A stretch of 64,000 nucleotides of DNA from Kineococcus terrestris (lineage in GTDB: Bacteria; Actinomycetota; Actinomycetes; Actinomycetales; Kineococcaceae): assembly GCF_041020765.1 (NCBI RefSeq), contig NZ_JBEUEJ010000010.1. One strand, written 5' to 3'. Both the position numbers and the translations under genes were made by a program. The notes beneath the pieces are model-generated. The model made no database searches. It was not told the DNA's origin and saw only the letters and a program-made list of their open reading frames with translations. Below, in pieces: positions 26,391 through 33,752 of the stretch. Within the stretch, counting starts at the first letter, position 1; the number at the start of each line of letters is the position of its first letter.

Positions 26391-26396
26391 TAGGCT
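26391..26396 (+). promoter_or_regulatory. -10 hexamer for leaderless leuB
   Basis: TAGGCT ends 7 nt before the leuB ATG at 26404. Confidence 0.6.
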
Positions 26397-26403
26397 CGCG
26401 CGC

Positions 26404-27459
26404 ATGGCGGACACCCTGCGGCTCGCGGTCATCCCCGGCGACGGCATCGGGCAGGAGGTGACCGCCGAGGCGCTGAAGGTGCTGGGCGCCGTCGTCGGCG
26501 ACGCGGGCCCGCGGGTGGAGACCACCGAGTACGACCTGGGCGCGCGGCTGTACCACCGCACGGGCGAGACGCTGCCCGACGGCGTGCTGGCCGAGCTGCG
26601 CGGGCACGACGCGATCCTGCTCGGCGCGGTCGGCGACCCGTCGGTGCCCAGCGGCGTCCTGGAGCGCGGTCTGCTGCTGCGGCTGCGCTTCGAGCTGGAC
26701 CACTACGTGAACCTGCGCCCCTCGAAGCTGTACCCCGGGGTGCCGACGCCGCTGGCCGACCCGGGCGAGGTGGACTTCGTCGTCGTGCGCGAGGGCACCG
26801 AGGGCCCGTACGTCGGCAACGGCGGGGCGCTGCGCGTGGGCACCCCGCACGAGATCGCCACCGAGGTCAGCGTGAACACCGCGCACGGCGTCGAGCGGGT
26901 CGTGCGGGACGCGTTCGCCCGCGCGCAGGCGCGCCCGCGCCGCAAGCTCACGCTGGTGCACAAGCACAACGTGCTGGTGCACGCCGGGCACCTGTGGCGG
27001 CGCACGGTCGAGGCCGTGGGCGCGGAGTTCCCCGAGGTGGCCGTGGACTACCTGCACGTGGACGCCGCGACGATCTTCCTGGTGAACGACCCGGCCCGGT
27101 TCGACGTCGTCGTCACCGACAACCTGTTCGGCGACATCCTCACCGACCTCGCGGCCGCGGTGACGGGCGGCATCGGGCTGGCCGCCAGCGGCAACGTCAA
27201 CCCCGACCGCACGGCCCCCAGCATGTTCGAGCCGGTGCACGGGTCCGCCCCGGACATCGCCGGGCAGCAGCTGGCCGACCCGACGGCCGCGGTGCTGTCG
27301 GTGGCGCTGCTGCTGGACCACCTGGGGATGGCGGAGGCGGCCGCCCGCGTGCAGTCCGCCGTCAGCGCCGACCTGGCCCGCCGCGCGGCCGGCGAGGTGC
27401 CGGCCCGGCGCAGCACCCCGCAGGTGGGCGACGCGCTGGCCCAGCTCGCCGCCGGCTGA
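26404..27459 (+). CDS. leuB: 3-isopropylmalate dehydrogenase
   Basis: A 351-aa beta-decarboxylating dehydrogenase that converts 3-isopropylmalate to 2-oxoisocaproate in leucine synthesis. Visible motifs are the N-terminal VIPGDGIGQEV, the substrate arginines in LLLRLRFELD and VNLRPSKLY, Lys in LVHKHNVL, and the metal/NAD site DNLFGDILTDLAA with EPVHGSAPDIAG. The length fits the shorter actinobacterial form. It leads into ilvE 105 bp later, while leuC and leuD are 6 kb downstream. Confidence 0.97.
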   Translation: MADTLRLAVIPGDGIGQEVTAEALKVLGAVVGDAGPRVETTEYDLGARLYHRTGETLPDGVLAELRGHDAILLGAVGDPSVPSGVLERGLLLRLRFELDHYVNLRPSKLYPGVPTPLADPGEVDFVVVREGTEGPYVGNGGALRVGTPHEIATEVSVNTAHGVERVVRDAFARAQARPRRKLTLVHKHNVLVHAGHLWRRTVEAVGAEFPEVAVDYLHVDAATIFLVNDPARFDVVVTDNLFGDILTDLAAAVTGGIGLAASGNVNPDRTAPSMFEPVHGSAPDIAGQQLADPTAAVLSVALLLDHLGMAEAAARVQSAVSADLARRAAGEVPARRSTPQVGDALAQLAAG

Positions 27460-27564
27460 CCCGCGGGACGCCGCTCGGACCCGGGGCGGGCGCGGGGCGA
27501 CGGAGTACCGTGCCGGGAGCGCCCGCACGGGGCGCGCCCGCCCGCAGCCGAGGAGACGACGCGC

Positions 27565-28662
27565 ATGAGCGCCGAGACCACCGCCGTGAAGTTCCCGCTG
27601 ACCGCCTCGGCGGCACCGGTAGCGGCGGAGCGTCGCGCGCAGGTGCTGGCCGCCCCCGGGTTCGGCAAGCACTTCACCGACCACATGGCCACCGCGACGT
27701 GGACCCCGGAGGACGGCTGGCACGACACCGCCGTCGTCCCCTACGGCCCGCTCTCGCTCGACCCGGCCGCGGCCGTCCTGCACTACGCGCAGGAGGTCTT
27801 CGAGGGCATGAAGGCCTACCGCCGCGAGGACGGGTCGGTGTGGGCGTTCCGCCCGGCCGCCAACGCGGCCCGGATGGCGCGCTCGGCGCGGCGCCTGGCG
27901 CTGCCGGAGGTCCCCGAGCAGATGTTCCTGGAGGCCGTCACCTCGCTGGTGCGCGCCGACGTGGACTGGGTGCCCAGCGGCGGGGAGTCCTCGCTGTACC
28001 TGCGCCCGTTCATGGTCGCCACCGAGGCGTTCCTGGGGGTCCGCTCGGCGCGCGAGGTGAAGTTCCTCGTCATCGCCTCCCCGGCCGGCTCGTACTTCAC
28101 CGGCGGCGTGAAGCCCGTCTCGATCTGGCTGTCGCAGGAGTACACCCGCGCCGCCCTGGGCGGCACCGGCTCGGCCAAGTGCGGCGGGAACTACGCCGCC
28201 TCGCTGGCCGCGCAGGAGGAGGCCGCCGCGCACGGCTGCGACCAGGTGTGCTTCCTCGACGCGGTGGAGCACCGCTGGGTGGAGGAGCTGGGCGGGATGA
28301 ACCTGTTCTTCGTCCACGACGACGGCACGATCGTCACGCCCGAGCTGACCGGCACGATCCTCGAGGGCATCACCCGCGCCTCGATCCTGGAGCTGGCCAA
28401 GGACCTCGGCCACGAGGTCGTCGAGCGCCGGGTGGGCGTGGACGAGTGGCGCGAGGGCGTGGCCTCCGGGCGCATCACCGAGGTGTTCGCGTGCGGCACG
28501 GCCGCGGTCGTCACCCCCGTGGGGCGCCTGGTGTCGCCGGAGGGCGAGGTCGTGCACGGCGACGTGGCCGGCCCGGTGACGACGGCCGTGCGGCGCACGC
28601 TGCTCGACGTGCAGTACGGGCGCGCGGCCGACCCGCACGGCTGGACGACCCGCCTGGTCTGA
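27565..28662 (+). CDS. ilvE: branched-chain amino-acid aminotransferase
   Basis: A 365-aa fold-type IV PLP enzyme that does the final transamination to Leu, Ile and Val. The catalytic lysine is in GTGSAKCGGNYAAS, and EVFACGTAAVVTPVG is the phosphate-binding loop. The QEVFEGMKAYRREDG segment is typical of class IV BCATs. GAGGAG lies 9-14 nt before the ATG. Its keto-acid products also feed branched primers to FabH (inference). Confidence 0.97.
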   Translation: MSAETTAVKFPLTASAAPVAAERRAQVLAAPGFGKHFTDHMATATWTPEDGWHDTAVVPYGPLSLDPAAAVLHYAQEVFEGMKAYRREDGSVWAFRPAANAARMARSARRLALPEVPEQMFLEAVTSLVRADVDWVPSGGESSLYLRPFMVATEAFLGVRSAREVKFLVIASPAGSYFTGGVKPVSIWLSQEYTRAALGGTGSAKCGGNYAASLAAQEEAAAHGCDQVCFLDAVEHRWVEELGGMNLFFVHDDGTIVTPELTGTILEGITRASILELAKDLGHEVVERRVGVDEWREGVASGRITEVFACGTAAVVTPVGRLVSPEGEVVHGDVAGPVTTAVRRTLLDVQYGRAADPHGWTTRLV

Positions 28663-28711
28663 ACCGGCCGCACCGTCGCCGCGCCCGGCGCGGCCCGAGG
28701 GGGGAGCGAGC

Positions 28712-29998
28712 GTGGGAGCGGTGGAGGGTCCGGCGGGGCAGGTCGACGCGGGCGCGCGCCCGCGCCGCTGGCGGCTGGTCGGCCCCGGAATCGTGGTGGC
28801 CGCCACGGGTGTCGGGGCCGGCGACCTCGTCGCCACCCTGGTGGCCGGCGGCCGCTTCGGCTACGCGCTGCTGTGGGCGGCGGTCGTCGGCTGCGTCGTG
28901 AAGATCGTGCTGGCCGAGGCCGTCGGCCGCTTCCACCTGGCGACGGGCTCGACCCTGTTCGCCGGCTGGCGCTCGCTGGGGTCGTGGACGACCGCCTACT
29001 TCGGCGTCTACGTCGTGGTGTGGGGGTTCGTCTACGGCGCCTCGGCGATGACGGCCTCGGCGCTGCCGCTGGCGGCGCTGTTCGGCGGGGACCTCAAGCC
29101 GTGGGCGGTGGCGTGCGGGGTGGCCGGGCTGCTGCTCGTCGGGCTGGGCCGGTACTCGCTGTTCGAGAAGGTCGTCACCGTCTGCGTCGGCGTCATGTTC
29201 GTCGTCGTGGTGGGGCTGGCGGTACTCCTGCTCGTCGACCGCGTCCCGGGTGCGGCGGGCGGGTTCGCCCAGGGCCTGCCGGAGGGGTCCACGGTCTACA
29301 CGCTGGGCCTGATCGGCGGGGTCGGCGGCACCATCACGATGGCCGCCTACGGGTACTGGATCAACGCCAAGGGCTGGCGGGACAGCACGTGGATGCGCGT
29401 CATGCGCTGGGACAACCGCGTCGCGTACGCGACCACGGGCGTCTTCGTCCTGGCGATGGTGGTGGTCGGCGCCGAGCTGGTCCACGCGGTCGGCGCCGAC
29501 ATCACCTCCGGCGACGCGGGCCTGCTCGACCTCGACGAGCTGCTGCGCGAGCGCTACGGCGGCGCGCTGTCGGCCGTCTTCCTCGTCGGGTTCTTCGCCA
29601 CCTCGTTCTCCTCGCTGCTGGGCGTGTGGAACGGGGTGAGCCTGATGGTCGCCGACTTCTGGGCGAACCTCCGCGCCCCGGCCGGGCAGGAGGCCAGCGC
29701 CCGCGTGGCCGACGGCACCGCCGAGCGCAGCGCGCCCTTCCGGCTGTTCCTGCTGTGGCTGACGTTCCCGCCGATCGCCCTGCTGTTCCTCGACGAGCCG
29801 TTCGGGCTGATCGTCGCCTACGGGGTGCTCGGCTCGTTCTTCCTGCCGTTCCTGGCGGTGACGCTCCTGCTGCTGCTCAACTCCTCCCGCACCCCGCGCG
29901 AGCACCGCAGCGGCCCGGTGAGCAACGCCGCCCTGGCCGCCAGCGGCCTGCTGTTCCTCGTGCTGTTCGTCGACCAGCTCACCGACCTGGCGGGGTGA
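28712..29998 (+). CDS. divergent Nramp-related metal transporter
   Basis: A 428-aa membrane protein with about eleven hydrophobic helices and the overall Nramp pattern (GPGIVVAATGVGAGD in TM1, GGRFGYALLWAAVVG, WFGxG-like helices further on). Two signature motifs are changed. The TM1 metal motif DPGN reads GAGD, and the TM6 MPH motif is replaced within GGTITMAAYGYW. It therefore belongs to an Nramp outgroup whose substrate is uncertain. It lies between ilvE and an FAH-family gene; no metal regulator is nearby. Confidence 0.8.
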   Translation: MGAVEGPAGQVDAGARPRRWRLVGPGIVVAATGVGAGDLVATLVAGGRFGYALLWAAVVGCVVKIVLAEAVGRFHLATGSTLFAGWRSLGSWTTAYFGVYVVVWGFVYGASAMTASALPLAALFGGDLKPWAVACGVAGLLLVGLGRYSLFEKVVTVCVGVMFVVVVGLAVLLLVDRVPGAAGGFAQGLPEGSTVYTLGLIGGVGGTITMAAYGYWINAKGWRDSTWMRVMRWDNRVAYATTGVFVLAMVVVGAELVHAVGADITSGDAGLLDLDELLRERYGGALSAVFLVGFFATSFSSLLGVWNGVSLMVADFWANLRAPAGQEASARVADGTAERSAPFRLFLLWLTFPPIALLFLDEPFGLIVAYGVLGSFFLPFLAVTLLLLLNSSRTPREHRSGPVSNAALAASGLLFLVLFVDQLTDLAG

Positions 29999-30025
29999 GC
30001 GCGCGGCGCCCCCGGGCGCCGTCAC

Positions 30026-30031
30026 TAGGGT
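30026..30031 (+). promoter_or_regulatory. -10 hexamer for leaderless FAH-family gene
   Basis: TAGGGT ends 7 nt before the ATG at 30039. This supports that ATG over the GTG at 30030, which overlaps the hexamer. Confidence 0.6.
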
Positions 30032-30038
30032 GGGCGCC

Positions 30039-30839
30039 ATGCGCATCGCGAGGTTCACGGCCGGCGGGTCCGACCCGCGCTACGCCGTCGTGGAGGGCCC
30101 GGCCGGCGAGGAGGAGCTGCTCGTCGTCTCCGGCGACCCGCTCTACACGCCGCTGAACCCGACGGGGGAGCGGGTGCCGCTGGAGGACGCGCGCCTGCTG
30201 GCCCCGGTCATCCCGCGCAGCAAGGTCCTGGGGATCGGGCGCAACTACGCCGCCCACGCCGAGGAGCTGGGCAACGAGGTCCCCGACGAGCCGCTCGTGT
30301 TCACCGTCCCCAACACCTCGGTGGCCGGCCCCGGCGACCCGGTGGTGGTCCCGGCGTGGGCGGGCGAGGAGCTGCACTACGAGGGCGAGCTGGCCGTCGT
30401 GGTGCGCCGCATCTGCAAGGACGTGCCGCGCGAGCGCTGGCGCGAGGTGGTCTACGGCTTCACCGTCGCCAACGACGTGACGGCCCGCAGCCTGCAGGGC
30501 CCGGACAAGCAGTGGTGGCGGGCCAAGGGCGCCGACGGGTTCACCCCCATCGGCCCGTGGATCGAGACGGAGCTGGACCCGGCCGACGTGCGCATCACCA
30601 CCCGGCTGGTGGACGGGGAGGACTCCCGCCTCGTGCAGGACGGGCGCACCTCGCTGATGGTCCACGACATCGGCGCGATCATCGCCCACGTCAGCAGCGC
30701 CATGACGCTGCTGCCCGGCGACGTGCTGCTGACCGGTACCCCCGCGGGCGTCGGACCGGTGCGCGCCGGGCAGCGCGTGGACGTGGAGGTCGAGGGGATC
30801 GGGACGCTGTCCAACCCGTTCGTCGCGCCCGGGCGCTGA
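30039..30839 (+). CDS. fumarylacetoacetate hydrolase family protein
   Basis: A 266-aa hydrolase/isomerase of the FAH superfamily. The metal-binding acidic residues are in LHYEGELAVVV, with the conserved ADGFTPIGPWI, GDVLLTGTPAGVGPV and IGRNYAAHAEE segments. Members cleave or isomerise beta-keto acids such as acylpyruvates and oxaloacetate; the substrate here is unknown. It sits directly before gltX, as in many actinobacteria. The start is fixed by the -10 hexamer 7 nt upstream. Confidence 0.92.
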   Translation: MRIARFTAGGSDPRYAVVEGPAGEEELLVVSGDPLYTPLNPTGERVPLEDARLLAPVIPRSKVLGIGRNYAAHAEELGNEVPDEPLVFTVPNTSVAGPGDPVVVPAWAGEELHYEGELAVVVRRICKDVPRERWREVVYGFTVANDVTARSLQGPDKQWWRAKGADGFTPIGPWIETELDPADVRITTRLVDGEDSRLVQDGRTSLMVHDIGAIIAHVSSAMTLLPGDVLLTGTPAGVGPVRAGQRVDVEVEGIGTLSNPFVAPGR

Positions 30840-30896
30840 GCCGCCCGGGGCGCCCGGCCCCCGGGCGCGCGCCCGGCCGCCGGGGCGGGGCGGGCC

Positions 30897-30902
30897 TATC
30901 CT
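30897..30902 (+). promoter_or_regulatory. -10 hexamer upstream of gltX
   Basis: TATCCT ends 9 nt before the gltX ATG, and no purine-rich ribosome site intervenes. Confidence 0.5.
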
Positions 30903-30911
30903 GGGCCGGCC

Positions 30912-32417
30912 ATGACTGAGACGCCTGCTCCCGCCCCGACCGCCGTGCGCGTGCGGTTCTGCCCCTCGCCGACCGGGACCCCGCACGTCGGGCTGATCCG
31001 CACGGCCCTGTTCAACTGGGCGTACGCGCGCCACACGGGCGGGACGTTCGTCTTCCGCGTCGAGGACACCGACTCCGCGCGCGACAGCGAGGAGAGCTAC
31101 GCGCAGCTCCTCGACGCGCTGCGCTGGCTGGGCCTGGACTGGGACGAGGGCCCGGAGGTCGGCGGCCCGCACGCGCCGTACCGGCAGAGCCGGCGCCGCG
31201 AGCTGTACGCGGACGTGGTGCAGCGCCTGCTGGCCGCCGGGCACCTGTACGAGTCCTACTCCACCGCCGAGGAGATCGAGGAGCGCCACCGCGCGGCCGG
31301 CCGGTCGACGGCGCTCGGCTACGACAACCACGACCGCGACCTGGCGCCCGAGCAGGTGGAGGCGTTCCGCGCGCAGGGCCGGCAGCCCACCCTGCGCCTG
31401 CGCGTGCCCGCCGACCGCGACTACTCCTTCGACGACCTCGTGCGCGGGCGCATCGAGTTCAAGGCCGGCTCCTTCCCCGACCCGGTCCTCGTGCGCGCCA
31501 ACGGCGAGCCGCTCTACACGCTGGTGAACCCCGTCGACGACGCCCTCATGGGCATCACCCACGTGCTGCGCGGGGAGGACCTGCTCAGCTCCACCGGCCG
31601 GCAGCTGGCCCTGTACGACGCGCTCGTCGACATCGGCGTCGCGCAGGCGGTCCCGCGCTTCGGGCACCTGCCGTACGTGACGGGCGAGGGCAGCAAGAAG
31701 CTGTCCAAGCGCGACCCGGAGTCCAACCTCTTCCACCACCGCGACCGCGGTTTCGTGCCCGAGGGCCTGCTGAACTACCTGGCCCTGCTCGGGTGGGGCA
31801 TCGCCGAGGACCGCGACGTCTTCACCGTGCAGGAGATGGTCGCCGCCTTCGACGTGGCCGACGTCAACGCCTCGCCGGCCCGCTTCGACGTCGCCAAGGC
31901 CGAGGCGATCAACGCCCAGCACCTGCGGATGCTGGCGCCGGAGGACTTCCGCGAGCGGCTGCTGCCGTACCTGCGGGCCGGCGGCGTGCTGGAGGGGGAG
32001 CCGACCCCCGAGCAGCGCGAGCGCCTGGCGCTGGCCGCCCCGCTCGTGCAGGAGCGCATGACGCTGCTGGGCCAGGCGCCGGGCATGCTCGGCTTCCTCT
32101 TCACCGCCGACGAGGAGGTGGCCCTGGAGGAGGACGCGCTGGCCGCGCTCAAGCCGGAGGCCCCCGCCGTCGTGGACGCGGCGCTGACGGCCCTGGAGGA
32201 GCTGCCGGAGTGGACGACGGAGCGGGTGGAGGCGGCGCTGCGCGCGGCGGTCGTCGACGGGCTGGGGATCAAGCCGAAGTTCGCCTTCGCGCCGGTGCGC
32301 ACGGCGGTGACCGGCCGGCGGGTCTCCCCGCCGCTGTTCGAGTCGATGGAGGTCCTGGGCCGCGACTCCTCGCTGGCGCGGCTGCGCCGGCTGCGCGCTG
32401 TCCTCGAGCAGCGCTGA
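30912..32417 (+). CDS. gltX: glutamyl-tRNA synthetase
   Basis: A 501-aa class I synthetase that charges tRNA-Glu. The HIGH-type motif is PSPTGTPHVG near residue 20 and the KMSKS-type loop is KKLSKRD near residue 255. Actinobacteria lack GlnRS, so GltX probably also mischarges tRNA-Gln, which GatCAB then corrects. Both tRNA species are encoded directly downstream. The gene ends at a strong terminator. Confidence 0.97.
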   Translation: MTETPAPAPTAVRVRFCPSPTGTPHVGLIRTALFNWAYARHTGGTFVFRVEDTDSARDSEESYAQLLDALRWLGLDWDEGPEVGGPHAPYRQSRRRELYADVVQRLLAAGHLYESYSTAEEIEERHRAAGRSTALGYDNHDRDLAPEQVEAFRAQGRQPTLRLRVPADRDYSFDDLVRGRIEFKAGSFPDPVLVRANGEPLYTLVNPVDDALMGITHVLRGEDLLSSTGRQLALYDALVDIGVAQAVPRFGHLPYVTGEGSKKLSKRDPESNLFHHRDRGFVPEGLLNYLALLGWGIAEDRDVFTVQEMVAAFDVADVNASPARFDVAKAEAINAQHLRMLAPEDFRERLLPYLRAGGVLEGEPTPEQRERLALAAPLVQERMTLLGQAPGMLGFLFTADEEVALEEDALAALKPEAPAVVDAALTALEELPEWTTERVEAALRAAVVDGLGIKPKFAFAPVRTAVTGRRVSPPLFESMEVLGRDSSLARLRRLRAVLEQR

Positions 32418-32458
32418 GGGGGCGCCGAGGACCGGCGCCGTCCCGGCTCCGGCCCTCG

Positions 32459-32492
32459 TCCGCCCCCGCCCGCGCGCGGCGGGGGCGGATTT
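32459..32492 (+). terminator. gltX terminator
   Basis: A perfect 12-bp stem (32459-32470 with 32478-32489) with a 7-nt loop is followed by TTT. The -35 region of the tRNA-Gln promoter begins in its tail. Confidence 0.85.
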
Positions 32493-32520
32493 GGGCGGCG
32501 GGCCGCGGCTGGGCTACAGT
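32491..32520 (+). promoter_or_regulatory. promoter of the tRNA-Gln/Glu cluster
   Basis: TTGGGC (32491-32496), an 18-bp spacer and TACAGT (32515-32520) lie 40 nt before tRNA-Gln. Confidence 0.55.
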
Positions 32521-32559
32521 CGTCCTCGCCCGGGCGGTCCGCCGGCCGGGTGATCACCA

Positions 32560-32631
32560 TGGGGTATGGTGTAATTGGCAGCACGACTGATTCTGGTTCA
32601 GTTAGTCTAGGTTCGAGTCCTGGTACCCCAG
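32560..32631 (+). tRNA. tRNA-Gln (anticodon CTG)
   Basis: A 72-nt cloverleaf with acceptor TGGGGTA/TACCCCA. The anticodon stem ACTGA/TCAGT encloses TTCTGGT (anticodon CTG, reads CAG). The T-loop is TTCGAGT. CCA is not encoded. Confidence 0.95.
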
Positions 32632-32684
32632 CGCGCGGCAGCGCCGATCACCGAGGAACGTCGACCGGTGCGCTGAGCAGCTAG

Positions 32685-32757
32685 GGCCCCGTTGTGTAGC
32701 GGCCTAGCACGCCGCCCTCTCAAGGCGGTAGCGCGGGTTCGAATCCCGTCGGGGCTA
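32685..32757 (+). tRNA. tRNA-Glu (anticodon CTC), copy 1
   Basis: A 73-nt cloverleaf. The anticodon stem CCGCC/GGCGG encloses CTCTCAA (anticodon CTC, reads GAG), and the T-loop is TTCGAAT. No encoded CCA. Identical to copy 2. Confidence 0.95.
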
Positions 32758-32822
32758 CTCCAGCTCCCCACCTCACCGGTGGGGCCGCTGGCCCGGTCCG
32801 CTGCGGCGGACCGGATCGCTGG

Positions 32823-32895
32823 GGCCCCGTTGTGTAGCGGCCTAGCACGCCGCCCTCTCAAGGCGGTAGCGCGGGTTCGAATCCCGTCGGGGCTA
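32823..32895 (+). tRNA. tRNA-Glu (anticodon CTC), copy 2
   Basis: Base-for-base identical to the copy at 32685. The 65-bp spacer between copies contains its own short hairpin (around 32794-32815) and no clear promoter, so both copies probably come from one transcript. Confidence 0.95.
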
Positions 32896-32901
32896 CGCGT
32901 C

Positions 32902-32928
32902 AGGCCCCCGGTCACCGACCGGGGGCCT
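32902..32928. terminator. bidirectional terminator between the tRNA cluster and ndgR
   Basis: A perfect 11-bp stem (32902-32912 with 32918-32928) with a 5-nt loop lies between the second tRNA-Glu and the convergent IclR-type gene. Confidence 0.85.
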
Positions 32929-32946
32929 TCGTCGTCCCCGGGCGCC

Positions 32947-33681
32947 TCACGGGCGCGCGGGCGCCGCCTCGGCGGGCCGCAGGGCGGCCGAGAAGGCCTC
33001 CGCGGTGCCGACCACGGCGTCGGCGTGCCGGCGGCCGGGGTGGCGGCCGAAGCGCTCGGCGGGCCCGGAGACCGACACGGCCGCGACCACGCGCCCCGAG
33101 GGCCCGCGCACGGGGGCGCTGACGGAGGCCAGGCCCGGCTCGCGCTCACCGCTGGAGTGCGCCCACCCGCGCCGGCGCACCCCGGACAGGGCGGCGGCGT
33201 CGAAGCGGGCGCCCAGCAGCTCCACCGACAGCCGCTCCGGGTCGTCCCAGGCCAGCAGGACCTGGGCGGCCGAACCGGCGGCCATCGTCATCGAGGCGCC
33301 CACAGGGACGGTGTCGCGCAGGCCGTGCAGCCGGTCGGCGGCCGCGATGCACACGCGGTGGTCGCCGTGCCGGCGGTACAGCTGGGCGCTCTCGCCCGTG
33401 GCGTCGCGCAGACCGCTCAGCAGGGGCCCGGCGACGGCGACGAGGCGGTCCTCGCCGGCGGCGGCCGCCAGCTCGGCGTGCCGGGCGCCGAGGACGAAGC
33501 GGCCCTGCAGGTCGCGCCCGACGAGCCGGTGGTGCTCCAGCGCCACGGCCAGCCGGTGGGCCGTGGGGCGGGCCAGCCCCGTGGCGGTGACGAGCTGGGC
33601 CAGCGAGGCGGGTCCCGCCTCCAGCGCCCCCAGGACGCGCACGGCCTTGTCCAGCACGCCGACTCCGCTACTCTTGTCCAC
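32947..33681 (-). CDS. ndgR: IclR-family regulator of leucine genes (NdgR/LtbR-like)
   Basis: A 244-aa regulator with an N-terminal winged helix (residues ~5-70, AQLVTATGLARPTAHRLAVAL) and a C-terminal IclR ligand domain (ESAQLYRRHGDHRVCIAAAD, SMTMAAGSAAQVLLAW). Divergent placement next to leuC is the same as NdgR of Streptomyces and LtbR of Corynebacterium, which control leuCD. The GTG at 33681 is chosen; upstream codons lie in the divergent promoter region. A perfect inverted repeat 14 bp upstream is its likely binding site. Confidence 0.9.
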   Translation of the reverse strand: MDKSSGVGVLDKAVRVLGALEAGPASLAQLVTATGLARPTAHRLAVALEHHRLVGRDLQGRFVLGARHAELAAAAGEDRLVAVAGPLLSGLRDATGESAQLYRRHGDHRVCIAAADRLHGLRDTVPVGASMTMAAGSAAQVLLAWDDPERLSVELLGARFDAAALSGVRRRGWAHSSGEREPGLASVSAPVRGPSGRVVAAVSVSGPAERFGRHPGRRHADAVVGTAEAFSAALRPAEAAPARP

Positions 33682-33694
33682 GGACCGATACTGA

Positions 33695-33713
33695 CGTCTC
33701 AGGACGTGAGACG
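33695..33713. promoter_or_regulatory. palindromic operator in the ndgR/leuC gap
   Basis: Perfect inverted repeat CGTCTCA-N5-TGAGACG in the 71-bp divergent gap, 14 bp from the ndgR start and 40 bp from the leuC start. It is placed to control both genes. Confidence 0.7.
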
Positions 33714-33752
33714 CAAGGACCGCCCGGCGGGCGGGAGGACCGGAGGGGACCG

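Noticed and set aside
32685..32895. Tandem tRNA-Glu genes as a phage or island attachment site
   Set aside because: No integrase, no truncated tRNA 3' copy in the window, and the flanking order is core-genome synteny. A simple tandem duplication explains it.
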